Part shown: positions 10,498-22,300 of the stretch, in pieces
Numbering within the stretch: the first letter of the stretch is position 1
How the letters are laid out: each line of letters starts with the position of its first letter
Assembly: GCF_002295065.1 (NCBI RefSeq)
Contig: NZ_NSGG01000002.1
Coordinates: 496,001 to 560,000 of the forward strand
DNA from: Mesorhizobium sp. WSM3859
Lineage (GTDB): Bacteria; Pseudomonadota; Alphaproteobacteria; Rhizobiales; Rhizobiaceae
Reading direction: 5' to 3'
Length of the DNA: 64,000 bases
Position numbers and translations under genes: made by a program
The notes under the pieces: model-generated
What the model was told of the DNA's origin: nothing
The model's database searches: none
Seen by the model: the letters and a program-made list of their open reading frames with translations, nothing else

Positions 10498-10854
10498 ATG
10501 GACGCGCAGCTCGACGAAAAAACCCTCGAAAGCACGCTTGCCGAAAGTCTGGACGATCTGACGCCGGACATCAAAACCGTTTCGGAAGATGAATTTGCCG
10601 AAGTCGTCGGCGGCGCGCTTGAAGCCGTCGGCGGAACGCTGCTGTTCAAGATGCGCGTTGAAAACGGCGAGAACGGCGAGCATGTCGCCGCCGCCTGCAT
10701 CGGCGATGCGGGTAACCGCCAGTTCCTGCTGCTGACGCTGCCGACCAGCGGCGGCGCGCTCAAGGTCGAAACCGCGGCAAGAAGCACCAATCCGGTGGCC
10801 GGCATTGCCGCCGCCTATGCCGGCCTCATGGACGCCTTCAAGACAGCCGCCTGA
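10498..10854 (+). CDS. Small conserved acidic protein, function unknown
   Basis: 118 residues starting at ATG 10498, with GGAG about 10 nt upstream. Acidic N-terminal third, then a beta-rich segment (GGTLLFKMRVENG, NRQFLLLTLPTSGGALKVE) and a short C-terminal helix. No Cys, signal peptide or membrane segment. The frame stays open far upstream, but that part is antisense to the acyl-CoA ligase. I do not recognise the family. Confidence 0.7.
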   Translation: MDAQLDEKTLESTLAESLDDLTPDIKTVSEDEFAEVVGGALEAVGGTLLFKMRVENGENGEHVAAACIGDAGNRQFLLLTLPTSGGALKVETAARSTNPVAGIAAAYAGLMDAFKTAA

Positions 10855-10946
10855 CGGCTGGAAAAGGGAAGTTCAATGAATGGTGATGACGCAGCGCGTG
10901 GCGAGCGCTTGCGCGACGCGCTTGGCCGACACATCTAAGTCTTCCC

Positions 10947-11035
10947 GAGAACGTTTCGCGGAAACGACGAAACGCTCTCTCTTTGTTTTGACGCAATTCC
11001 GGACGGAAAACCGCTTCGCACTTTTCCTGCAATTG
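10947..11035. repeat. Bipartite palindromic intergenic repeat, copy 2
   Basis: The first hairpin pairs GAGAACGTTTCG (10947-10958) with CGAAACGCTCTC (10968-10979), 11 of 12 positions. The second has short arms GCAATT (10992-10997) and AATTGC (11030-11035) around the core AAAACCGCTTCGCACTTTT (11006-11024), nearly identical to the core of copy 1. It fills most of the gap before the DUF427 gene. Confidence 0.7.
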
Positions 11036-11051
11036 CTCCAGGAGACCATTC

Positions 11052-11441
11052 ATGGACAAGCTCGCCAACCCGGCCCCCGGCTTCCAGCGCAATCCCGACA
11101 AGGTGATCACGGTCGAGCCCTATCGCGGCAGCGTCACCGTGCGCGCCGGCGATACCGTCATCGCCAGATCCACCCGGGCCAAGGTGCTTTCGGAGCCGCC
11201 TTATCCGGCCGCCTTCTACATCCCATTCGACGACATCGATTTCAGCAAGCTCTCCGGCACTGAGCACTCAACGCATTGCCCGTACAAGGGCGATGCCAGC
11301 TACTGGAGCGTCCAGGCGGCCGGCGAAGCCGGCACGAACGCCATGTGGGCTTACGAGCAGCCGTTCGACGAGATGACCGAGATCCGCAATCACGCCGCGT
11401 TCTACACGAGCAAAGTGACGGTCGAAGCCGAACCAGGCTGA
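11052..11441 (+). CDS. DUF427 domain protein
   Basis: 129 residues forming a single DUF427 domain: VEPYRGSVTVRAGDTVIARS near 22-41, PPYPAAFYIPFDDID near 49-63, and the signature STHCPYKGDASYWSV near 73-87. Small soluble beta-rich protein, function unknown. ATG 11052 has CAGGAG about 10 nt upstream, inside the end of the repeat element. Confidence 0.88.
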   Translation: MDKLANPAPGFQRNPDKVITVEPYRGSVTVRAGDTVIARSTRAKVLSEPPYPAAFYIPFDDIDFSKLSGTEHSTHCPYKGDASYWSVQAAGEAGTNAMWAYEQPFDEMTEIRNHAAFYTSKVTVEAEPG

Positions 11442-11471
11442 GTTTTATTGGCCGCTGGAGGTGGCCACCGA

Positions 11472-12218
11472 TCACTCGGTGGTGCCGTCGTTGCCTATAT
11501 CGTCGGCATCGTCGAGGCGCACGAAGGTCATGCCTTTCTGCTTCAAGGCCAACAGCCCCTGAACCACGCCCTCGCCGGCCGCATGGCTCGGCTGGTTGAT
11601 GTGGGCGATGATGACGTCGCCGTCCTTGGCGGCGCCGATGCGGCGTGCCGTTTCCTTGGCGCCGAGCAGCGAGCCGCCGTCGCCATTGACCGAGAAGCCG
11701 GCGATCTTGAAGCCCAGCTTGCGGATCATGGCGATCGCCGATGGGCTGTATTCCGCGGTGGCGCCGCGAAACCATTTGGGCGCCGGCCCGCCCGCGCTGG
11801 CGAGCGCTGCGGCGCCGGATTCAACCTCGGCCTGCACGGCGTCCGGGCTGCCGGCGCTGCTTATGCCGTAAATCTTCCGCGGCGTATCGACCGCCGGAAT
11901 GTGGCGGCCGCCATGGTTTTCCAATTCGAACAGATCAGGATGGGCCCGCATGATCTCGACGGCCGCGGCATTGTGCTTGAGCCAGATGCCGGTAACGAAG
12001 ATGGTCGCCGGTATCCTGTTGTCGACAAGCGCCGAAAGAATTCGGGTGTCGGTCTTCCCCCCGCAAGCATCGAGCGTCAGGGCGACTCGCCCGCCCCCTT
12101 CCGCGGCTTGCGGCTTCAGATGCAGCGTCGGCTCGACCAGGGTGGCTGAATTGCCGGGCGACGTCGCGAACAGCGACAACGCCATCGCACAAAGAGAGTT
12201 TCGAAGCAGACCCATCAT
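11472..12218 (-). CDS. Secreted polysaccharide deacetylase (NodB-like)
   Basis: 248 residues with a signal peptide (residues 1 to about 25) followed by a NodB-homology fold. Recognisable motifs are VALTLDACGG near 45, PATIFVTGIWL near 68, ELENHGGRH near 98, and KWFRGATAEYSP near 147. Motif 1 is LDACGG rather than the canonical FDDGP, so the first Asp is kept but the second, normally metal-binding, is Ala. This variant occurs in a subset of the family, so loss of activity cannot be assumed. I chose ATG 12218 because it begins the signal peptide. It follows the two GT9 genes on the same strand and may act on the same cell-surface glycan. Confidence 0.85.
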   Translation of the reverse strand: MMGLLRNSLCAMALSLFATSPGNSATLVEPTLHLKPQAAEGGGRVALTLDACGGKTDTRILSALVDNRIPATIFVTGIWLKHNAAAVEIMRAHPDLFELENHGGRHIPAVDTPRKIYGISSAGSPDAVQAEVESGAAALASAGGPAPKWFRGATAEYSPSAIAMIRKLGFKIAGFSVNGDGGSLLGAKETARRIGAAKDGDVIIAHINQPSHAAGEGVVQGLLALKQKGMTFVRLDDADDIGNDGTTE

Positions 12219-12351
12219 CCATTCCAAGCCGGCGCTTTCGGCAGTCGCCGTGCCGCGCAAACAAAAACTCGCCTCAACAAGACCGGCATCTAGGCGAAAA
12301 TCGGGACGGCAAACAGCGCAAACAGCGGCAGTCGCGAAAAGTTGCTTGGCC

Positions 12352-13494
12352 TTACATCGCGGTTTCGGGGGCCGTCTCCGTCCGCGCCAGAAGCTCGCGC
12401 ACGGCATCGGCGACCGCATCCACTTCCAGGCGCCAGACGCAAAATGCCTTGCCTGGATTGGTCCGGTGGCACAAGTCGGCGGCCACGCACTGGCAAGGCA
12501 TGGATGGCCGCAGTGCGATATTGGGTACACCGACCGGCCCCCATGCGATCGGGTTGGTCAGGCCATATAGGCCGACGACCGGCGTGCCGGCTGCTGCGGC
12601 CATATGCATCGGGCCGCTTTCATTGCCGAGGAAGAGCCGCGCCTCCTTGAGCAGCGCCAGCAGCGTTTCGAGCGATAGCGCTCCTACCAGGTTGACGACC
12701 GGCGTCTTGACCGTGGCCATGATCTGGTCGTTGGCCTCGGTTTCGTCGGGACCGCCGACCAGGACGACGGAGAGACCGGTTTCGCTGACAATCGTGTCGA
12801 TGACCGCGGCGAAGCGTTCGGGCTGCCATCGGCGTCCCGGGAAGCTTGCTCCGGCATGCACAACCAGAAAGGCTTTGCGCCGTAGACCGAAGCTATCCAG
12901 CAACGTCAGGACCCGCGCGGTTTCCGACGGCAGCGGCTCGATCGAGGGAAATCGCACGCGCAGATCCACCCCGAGCGCCTCGAGCGGGGAAAGATAACGA
13001 TAGAGAAAATGTCTCTCGCCATAGCCGAAGGGCTTGGCCCGGACATTGGCGGATTGGCGCTCGAATCGGCGCAATCGCCGCTCGGTCGGAAAATAGCCCA
13101 CCCGGATCCTGGCGTTGAGAGCCATGGCGACGAAGTGCGTCGTCTTTGAATCGGTCAGGTCGATGGTCATATCGAAGGCAAGCCGGCGCAGCTTTCGCAG
13201 CACTTGGTAAAGTTCAAGGCCGCGCTGCAATACCGTGCCACGCGCGCTCGAGCGCTTGAAAGCGACGGTCTCATCGGCGATCCCGTGCGCCGTCAGGAAG
13301 CCTGCGAAACGAGCCTCGCACAGGAAGACTATTCTGGCCTCCGGATAGGCGATCCGCAGATTCTTCGCCAGCGTCGAGGCAAGAACCAGATCGCCGATGT
13401 ATTTCGTTTGCAGAATCAGGATCGAGCGGACGCCTGCGAAGGGGCCCTGCAACATCCGTGTCCGGGCACCAGAACTGGGTTGAGACGTCGACAT
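12352..13494 (-). CDS. Glycosyltransferase family 9 (heptosyltransferase-like), paralogue A
   Basis: 380 residues with the GT9 two-domain layout: ILILQTKYIGDLVLAS near residue 25, VVHAGASFPGRRWQPERFA near 212-230, VVLVGGPDETEA, and the nucleotide-sugar site FLGNESGPMHMAAAAGTPVVGLYG near 290-313. Members transfer heptose or related sugars from a nucleotide donor to LPS core or other glycans at the cytoplasmic membrane face. A C-terminal tail carries four Cys (CQC, C, C), a feature shared with its neighbour. The start is uncertain: ATG 13494 lacks a good ribosome-binding site, and ATG 13455 (MLQGPF) aligns with the start of paralogue B. Confidence 0.88.
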   Translation of the reverse strand: MSTSQPSSGARTRMLQGPFAGVRSILILQTKYIGDLVLASTLAKNLRIAYPEARIVFLCEARFAGFLTAHGIADETVAFKRSSARGTVLQRGLELYQVLRKLRRLAFDMTIDLTDSKTTHFVAMALNARIRVGYFPTERRLRRFERQSANVRAKPFGYGERHFLYRYLSPLEALGVDLRVRFPSIEPLPSETARVLTLLDSFGLRRKAFLVVHAGASFPGRRWQPERFAAVIDTIVSETGLSVVLVGGPDETEANDQIMATVKTPVVNLVGALSLETLLALLKEARLFLGNESGPMHMAAAAGTPVVGLYGLTNPIAWGPVGVPNIALRPSMPCQCVAADLCHRTNPGKAFCVWRLEVDAVADAVRELLARTETAPETAM

Positions 13495-13496
13495 CT

Positions 13497-13547
13497 GGGG
13501 CCGCCACGCGCATGTTTCACGTGGCCCTCATATACAAGACGATAAGG
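13497..13547 (-). repeat. Duplicated GT9 leader, copy A
   Basis: This block just upstream of GT9 paralogue A aligns with 14834-14881 upstream of paralogue B: GGGCCG, CACGCGCA, ATACAA and TAAGG are shared in order. It contains a palindrome with arms CCACG (13504-13508) and CGTGG (13520-13524). The leader was probably duplicated with the gene and may hold the promoter or operator. Confidence 0.55.
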
Positions 13548-13669
13548 TCGTGGACCAGAGTTGACTCGCACGTGTCGGCTGAGAGCTTCACCACTTCATG
13601 GAGGTGGTGAGCCTGCATTTTGTTGCTTTGCAATGTAGCCGACGGACGGTGCGAAATCTCCCGCCGATA

Positions 13670-14773
13670 TCAGACCGCGGCTTCGAGCACCATTTCGGTG
13701 CGCGCCAGGAGCTCCAGCACCGCGTCAACCACCGGATCGACCTTCATGCGCCAGACGCAGCAGGCCTTGCTCGGATCCGTCCGGCGGCACAGGTCGCCGC
13801 CGACGCAGTCGCAGGGCATGGATGGCCGCAACGAGATGCTGGGCACGCCGACCGGCGCCCAGCGGACCGGATTGGTCAGGCCGAACAGGCCGACAACCGG
13901 CGTACCGGCTGCGGCCGCCATATGCATCGGCCCGCTTTCGTTGCCGAGAAACAGCCGCGCCTCCTTGAGCAGCGCAAGCAGGGTTTCCAGCCGCAGCGCG
14001 CCCGCCAGATTGACGACAGGCGTCTTCGCCGCGGCCAGGATCCTGTCGGTCGCTTCGCTTTCGTCCGGGCCGCCGACCAGGACCACACGCAAGCCTGTCT
14101 CGCCGGCAATCCTGTCGATTGCCTCGGCAAAGCGCTCCGGCTGCCAGCGGCGGCCAGCGAAACTTGCTCCGGCATGGACCGCGACAAAGGCGTTTGGGAG
14201 GATGCGATGCCGGGCCAGCAAAGCCAGGGCGCGCGTCGTCTCGAAGGGCAGCGGTCGAATGGCCGGGGCCTTGACGCGCAGGTCGACGCCGAGCGCCTCC
14301 AGCGGAGACAGATAGCGGTAGAGAAAGTGTTTTTTGCCAAATCCGAAGGGCTTCATCCTGATATTGGCGGGCTGGCGTTCGTGCCAGCGCAGAGGCCGCT
14401 GCGTCGGAGAATAGCCGATCCGGACCGGAGCATTGACCAGTCCGGAAATGAAGCGCGAGGTTTTCGAGTCGGTGATGTCGATGGTCATGTCGAAGCGACG
14501 CCGCCGCAATTCCCGCACCACGCGGAAGAGCTCGCGTCCGCGCTCGAACGGAGTGCCACGCATCCTGGAACGGCTGAGGGGGATGGCCTCGGCGGCAATG
14601 CCGTGAGCCGTCAGGAAGCCGGCCAAATGCGTTTCACAAAGAAACACGATCCCGACGCCCGGATATGCGAGCTGCAGGTTGTTCGCCAGCGCCGAGGCAA
14701 GCACGATGTCGCCGATGAATTTGGTCTGCAGAATAAGGATCGACCGGAAAGCAGTAGGGGCAATCTGCAACAT
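13670..14773 (-). CDS. Glycosyltransferase family 9 (heptosyltransferase-like), paralogue B
   Basis: 367 residues, clearly homologous to the adjacent 12352-13494 gene along its whole length (ILILQTKFIGDIVLAS near 13; KHFLYRYLSPLEALGVDLRV; VHAGASFAGRRWQPERFAEA; FLGNESGPMHMAAAAGTPVVGLFG). The conserved donor-site Glu/Ser-Gly-Pro loop is intact, so both copies look functional. The C-terminal Cys-rich tail is shared. It lies upstream of paralogue A on the same strand with a 175-nt gap. Acceptor unknown. Confidence 0.88.
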   Translation of the reverse strand: MLQIAPTAFRSILILQTKFIGDIVLASALANNLQLAYPGVGIVFLCETHLAGFLTAHGIAAEAIPLSRSRMRGTPFERGRELFRVVRELRRRRFDMTIDITDSKTSRFISGLVNAPVRIGYSPTQRPLRWHERQPANIRMKPFGFGKKHFLYRYLSPLEALGVDLRVKAPAIRPLPFETTRALALLARHRILPNAFVAVHAGASFAGRRWQPERFAEAIDRIAGETGLRVVLVGGPDESEATDRILAAAKTPVVNLAGALRLETLLALLKEARLFLGNESGPMHMAAAAGTPVVGLFGLTNPVRWAPVGVPSISLRPSMPCDCVGGDLCRRTDPSKACCVWRMKVDPVVDAVLELLARTEMVLEAAV

Positions 14774-14833
14774 GGGTTTCTGACACCAAAAAGTTTGGTG
14801 TCGGAAACTCCCTCGAAACGGTGTCGAGATTCA

Positions 14834-14881
14834 GGGCCGTCACGCGCACGTTCGCGTGACATTCCATACAAAACCGTAAGG
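14834..14881 (-). repeat. Duplicated GT9 leader, copy B
   Basis: Counterpart of 13497-13547. It contains a perfect 8-bp palindrome GTCACGCG (14839-14846) and CGCGTGAC (14853-14860), followed by the shared ATACAA and GTAAGG blocks. It lies about 60 nt upstream of the paralogue B start. Confidence 0.55.
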
Positions 14882-14911
14882 CCCCCTGGGCTGCGGCTCC
14901 CGGAATGGCCC

Positions 14912-17596
<2,685 letters not shown>

Positions 17597-17767
17597 GCTT
17601 GCCCTCCAGTTCGTGGAAGATAGAAACCTCCGGACCGTGGCCCGGTTCCCCGCCTTCCCCTGCCCGAGCGATAGGATGCTGCAATGCGAAAGGCAAGGCA
17701 CCGGCCGGCGCTTGCAGGCACTACAATCGATTAAGCAAAAGCTGCGTCAAAAAGACTTGCCGGAGAG

Positions 17768-17781
17768 TATAGCGCGCTATA
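17768..17781. promoter_or_regulatory. Perfect 14-nt palindrome upstream of the VOC gene
   Basis: TATAGCGCGCTATA is a perfect palindrome 31 nt before the VOC start. Its right half supplies a TATAGA -10-like hexamer, with TTGCCG at 17757 as a possible -35 (short 15-nt spacer). It may be an operator in the ppdK/VOC divergent region; no regulator is identified. Confidence 0.35.
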
Positions 17782-17812
17782 GAACATAACCGGAACATAG
17801 TGGAGTAGCGTG

Positions 17813-18157
17813 ATGAAACTCAACGGAAAACTCGACTATCTGGAGCTGCCGGCGACAGGCGGCACGCTGGACAGCGTCAAATCCTTCTACAGCGCCGCCT
17901 TTTCATGGTCGTTCACCGACTACGGCCCGACCTATTCCGCTTTCGCCGAAGGGCTCGACGGCGGTTTCCAGGCCGATGCCGGGGAAGCGCCGGCCAAACC
18001 GCTGCCCGTGCTCTACTCCGAAAACCTCGAGGAAACACTGGACGCGGTCGAGAGCGCCGGAGGGACCGTCGTCAAGCCGATCTTTTCCTTCCCCGGCGGT
18101 CGACGGTTTCATTTCACCGATCCGGCCGGCAACGAACTGGCGGTGTGGGGATATTAG
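17813..18157 (+). CDS. VOC-family (glyoxalase/bleomycin-resistance fold) protein
   Basis: 114 residues forming one vicinal-oxygen-chelate module: KLDYLELPATGG at the start, FYSAAFSW near 24-31, and C-terminal FHFTDPAGNELAVWGY carrying a Glu typical of metal-binding VOC proteins. The first motif lacks the usual His (YLELP), so metal binding is uncertain. I chose ATG 17813, 7 nt after GGAG, over GTG 17810. Substrate unknown. Confidence 0.85.
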   Translation: MKLNGKLDYLELPATGGTLDSVKSFYSAAFSWSFTDYGPTYSAFAEGLDGGFQADAGEAPAKPLPVLYSENLEETLDAVESAGGTVVKPIFSFPGGRRFHFTDPAGNELAVWGY

Positions 18158-18252
18158 AAAAGACGCGGATTTCGAGGTTTTTTTGCTGTTGACAGCCAGG
18201 CTCGGCTCGCTCCAACAAACAGCGGCGATCTTCCAAAAGCAAAAGCAGGCTG

Positions 18253-19677
18253 ATGAAATTCGGGTCAAGCGGCGTTCGAGGTCTGGCTTCCGAATTGGTC
18301 GGAAGGGCAAGCGGACTTTACACTGAGGGCTTCGCCCGGCGCTTGCGGGCGACCGGATTTGAGCAAGGCAAGGTCTTCGTGGGGCGGGACTTGCGCGACA
18401 GCAGCCCGGCAATCGCGCAGGACTGCATGGCGGCGCTGGCCGCATCCGGCTTCCAGCCGGTCGATTGCGGTCCGATCCCCACACCGGCGCTTGCCTTTTA
18501 TGCCCGCCGGCACGACGCCGCGGCGCTGATGGTGACCGGCTCCCATATCCCTGCCGACCGCAACGGCATCAAGTTCTATGGATCGAAGGGCGAGATCGAC
18601 AAGGCGGACGAGGCCGCGATCACCCTTTCTGTCGCTGAGCTGTCGGATCAATATCCATGGCCGCCGGCGCGTGGAGACTGGCAGGCCGGCCACGAACAGG
18701 CGCTCGCGGCCTTCCGAGACCGTGTCGGGGCAATTCTGCCTCCTGGCACCCTTTCCGGAATGAGGCTCGGCGTCTACCAGCACAGCACCGTCGCGGCCGA
18801 ATTGCTGGTCGAGGTCCTGCGATCCTGCGGCGCCGAAGTTACCCCCGTCGGCAAGACAGACACTTTCGTACCTGTCGATACCGAGGCCGTCGGCCAGGAA
18901 ACCCTGGCGAAGGTGCAGGACTGGGTGCGCGAGTTCAAATTCGACGCGGTGGTCTCGGCCGATGCCGATGCCGACCGCCCGCTTGTCATTGATGAGAATG
19001 GCGAGTTGTTCCGCGGTGACCTGATCGGGCTGGCCACGGCGCTCTTCCTCAAGGCCGATGTCGTGGTGACGCCGGTCACCTCCAATTCGGGCATATCCGA
19101 GGCTTTCGGGTTCAGCGTCAGGAGAACGAAGGTCGGGTCCCCTTTCGTCATAGAGGGAATGAACGCCGCGCGGCAGGCAGGCGGCATCGTCGTCGGCTTC
19201 GAAGCCAATGGCGGGGTTCTGCTGGGATCCGACTGCCTGGTGAACGGCGGAATATTGTCGGCGTTGCCGACGCGGGATTCATTCTTGCCGATCCTGGCCG
19301 TGCTGGGCACGATGGCATCGGCCGGCAAAACGCTCTCCAGCCTGCGTGAAACCTGGAATCTTCCGGTCTGCGCCAGCGAGCGGCTCGAGAACTTCCCGGT
19401 CGAGACATCGCGCGGCCTGATGCGCAAGCTTGCCGATCGCGACGCGTTGCAGCGGTTCCTGGCGCCCTTCGGCATGGTGGCGGACATAGACGAGACCGAC
19501 GGTCTCAGGGCGCGAATGACCAGCGGCGAGATCATCCATATGCGGCCTTCCGGCAACGCTCCCGAATTTCGCTGCTACGCCGAGGCCGCCAGCCATGACA
19601 GGGCGACCGAAATCGTGGCAATGACGCTGGAACGGGCGCGCGACACCGCACTGGCGGATGGGGCCGAGGCCGTATAA
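18253..19677 (+). CDS. Phosphomannomutase/phosphoglucomutase
   Basis: 474-residue alpha-D-phosphohexomutase. The phosphoserine loop TGSHIPADRNGIK has its Ser at residue 97, the metal-binding DADADRP is near 236-242, the sugar-binding GFEANGG is near 317-323, and the phosphate-binding RPSGNAPEFRCY lies near the C-terminus. It supplies mannose-1-phosphate (GDP-mannose route) and/or glucose-1-phosphate (rml route). Position upstream of gmd on the same strand favours a ManB/CpsG role. No GDP-mannose pyrophosphorylase gene was seen in the window. Confidence 0.9.
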   Translation: MKFGSSGVRGLASELVGRASGLYTEGFARRLRATGFEQGKVFVGRDLRDSSPAIAQDCMAALAASGFQPVDCGPIPTPALAFYARRHDAAALMVTGSHIPADRNGIKFYGSKGEIDKADEAAITLSVAELSDQYPWPPARGDWQAGHEQALAAFRDRVGAILPPGTLSGMRLGVYQHSTVAAELLVEVLRSCGAEVTPVGKTDTFVPVDTEAVGQETLAKVQDWVREFKFDAVVSADADADRPLVIDENGELFRGDLIGLATALFLKADVVVTPVTSNSGISEAFGFSVRRTKVGSPFVIEGMNAARQAGGIVVGFEANGGVLLGSDCLVNGGILSALPTRDSFLPILAVLGTMASAGKTLSSLRETWNLPVCASERLENFPVETSRGLMRKLADRDALQRFLAPFGMVADIDETDGLRARMTSGEIIHMRPSGNAPEFRCYAEAASHDRATEIVAMTLERARDTALADGAEAV

Positions 19678-19768
19678 TGACAGCGGTGCCGGCGGTTGCC
19701 GCAGGCTTGGAGCCCAGCAACGATGGGGACTAGCGCCCCGCATCTCGCTCGATCACCGAGACCATTGA

Positions 19769-20755
<987 letters not shown>

Positions 20756-20832
20756 AAGGAAACTCTTGCTTGTACGGGCCGATGACTTGATGCACCGCGT
20801 TCCGACACGCATCCGCATGCGGATGGTCCGTC

Positions 20833-21807
20833 ATGGCTCGTGAGGCGCCCGTGCGCGTTTTCCTGACCGGCGCCAACGGTTTCGTCGGCCCTTATGTCTA
20901 CGACGCGTTGCGCAGCGTTTGCGGCGACGACATTGCCATTGCCGCCACCTCCAAATATGGCGGTCCGCATCCCGTATTCGGCGAGGTCGACGAACTGGAC
21001 GTGACAGACCCGGCCGCCGTCAAGGACGCCATTGCCCGCCACCGGCCGACGCATGTCGTCCATCTGGCGGCGCTCGCTGCCCTCGACGCCGCTCAGGCGG
21101 ATCCCCGGAACACCTGGCGCATCCACGTGGACGGCGCGCTCAACGTGGCCAATGCCGTCCTCGACAAGGCGCCGGAGGCCTGGCTGATCCATGTCGGATC
21201 GGGTCTGGTCTATGGCGAAAGCGCAAAGACCGGGCGACCGCTCGACGAAAGCACGCTGCTTGCCCCTATCGACGACTACGCCGCGACCAAGGCCGCGGCC
21301 GACCTCGCGCTCGGCGCGCTGTCATACCGGGGGTTGAAATGCGTTCGGATGCGTCCTTTCAACCATACGGGGCCAGGCCAGACCGGGGCATTCGCGGTGC
21401 CGGCCTTCGCCATGCAGATCGCGCGGATTGAAGCAGGACTGGCTGCGCCGGTCATCCGCGTCGGCAATCTCGACGCAAGGCGCGATTTCCTGGACGCGCG
21501 CGATATCGCCGATGCCTATGCGCGCGCGGTCCTGCGCAGCCGCGATCTTGCGCCGAACACAATCTTCAATGTTGCATCCGGCGTTTCCTGGCGGATGGGC
21601 GACATTCTCGACCTGCTGCTGGCCCGCAGCAGCGTCAAGATCGTCGTGGAGCAAGATCCCTTGCGGATGCGGCCAAGTGACCTGCCCTGCATCGTCGGCG
21701 ATGCGAGCCGCGCCCGGACCCTGCTTGGCTGGGCCCCACAATATTCTTTCGAAGAGACGCTCGCTGCCGTTCTGGAAGATTGCCGCGCGCGCGTGGCCCA
21801 AGCGTAG
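20833..21807 (+). CDS. rmd: NAD(P)-dependent epimerase/dehydratase, probable GDP-6-deoxy-D-lyxo-4-hexulose reductase
   Basis: 324-residue extended SDR: FLTGANGFVGPYV near residue 10, HLAALAALDAAQ, SGLVYGE, the YAATK pair (Y149 and K153), RPFNHTGPGQ and NLDARRDFLDARD. This pattern, directly downstream of gmd, fits Rmd-type reductases that make GDP-D-rhamnose; a GDP-6-deoxy-D-talose synthase or another C4 reductase is possible. L-fucose synthase (GMER) is less likely because its diagnostic residues are not evident. Family assignment is firm; the product is inferred from context. Confidence 0.7.
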   Translation: MAREAPVRVFLTGANGFVGPYVYDALRSVCGDDIAIAATSKYGGPHPVFGEVDELDVTDPAAVKDAIARHRPTHVVHLAALAALDAAQADPRNTWRIHVDGALNVANAVLDKAPEAWLIHVGSGLVYGESAKTGRPLDESTLLAPIDDYAATKAAADLALGALSYRGLKCVRMRPFNHTGPGQTGAFAVPAFAMQIARIEAGLAAPVIRVGNLDARRDFLDARDIADAYARAVLRSRDLAPNTIFNVASGVSWRMGDILDLLLARSSVKIVVEQDPLRMRPSDLPCIVGDASRARTLLGWAPQYSFEETLAAVLEDCRARVAQA

Positions 21808-21971
21808 GTGGGGATGCATCGCCTGCTTCCCGAGAGCCTGAGCTTGAACCGCTGCCGTGCCGGCACTGCAGCGAAGCCGCCGCGCGGCGTGCGGCTGCGC
21901 TCTACTGCCGGCGATAGAACTGGCCGGAATCGCGGCCCGCGTCGCTGCCGATTTTAGTTGATCTTCCGGCA

Positions 21972-22000
21972 TTGAGCTTTGCTCCGACCCGTCCTATAAG
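21972..22000 (+). promoter_or_regulatory. Promoter of the tRNA-Gln gene
   Basis: TTGAGC (21972-21977), a 17-nt spacer and TATAAG (21995-22000) form a good sigma-70-type promoter about 30 nt before the mature tRNA 5' end. Confidence 0.65.
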
Positions 22001-22030
22001 GCCGCGCGCAGCGCGGCATACCCCGCCTGC

Positions 22031-22105
22031 TGGGGCGTCGCCAAGTGGTAAGGCATCGGTTTTTGGTACCGACATTCCCAGGTTCGAATCCTGGCGCCCC
22101 AGCCA
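22031..22105 (+). tRNA. tRNA-Gln (anticodon TTG)
   Basis: The 7-bp acceptor stem TGGGGCG pairs with CGCCCCA (22095-22101), with discriminator G and an encoded CCA. The anticodon arm is TCGGT-TTTTGGT-ACCGA with TTG at positions 34-36, and the T loop contains GGTTCGAATCC. No integrase, att duplication or other island sign was seen next to it. Confidence 0.97.
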
Positions 22106-22300
22106 ATTAGCTTTTCATTAACAAAACAACATCTTCAAGAGCAGACATCAGGTTGGGCGGAGGCATGGTCGTAACATGACCACCCCCGGTTTGGGCGGTA
22201 ACGAATCCGGTCGAGTGCGACAGGCTGGACTTGCCGTCGCAGCCATACGATCTTCGGTGCGGGGTCACTTTCGACGCGACAGCTCGTGGCGGGGACACAA

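Noticed and set aside
13590..13622. Terminator hairpin between the GT9 genes (CACCACTT / AGGTGGTG)
   Set aside because: The stem is imperfect and has no T-run on the minus strand, so it is not supported as a terminator.
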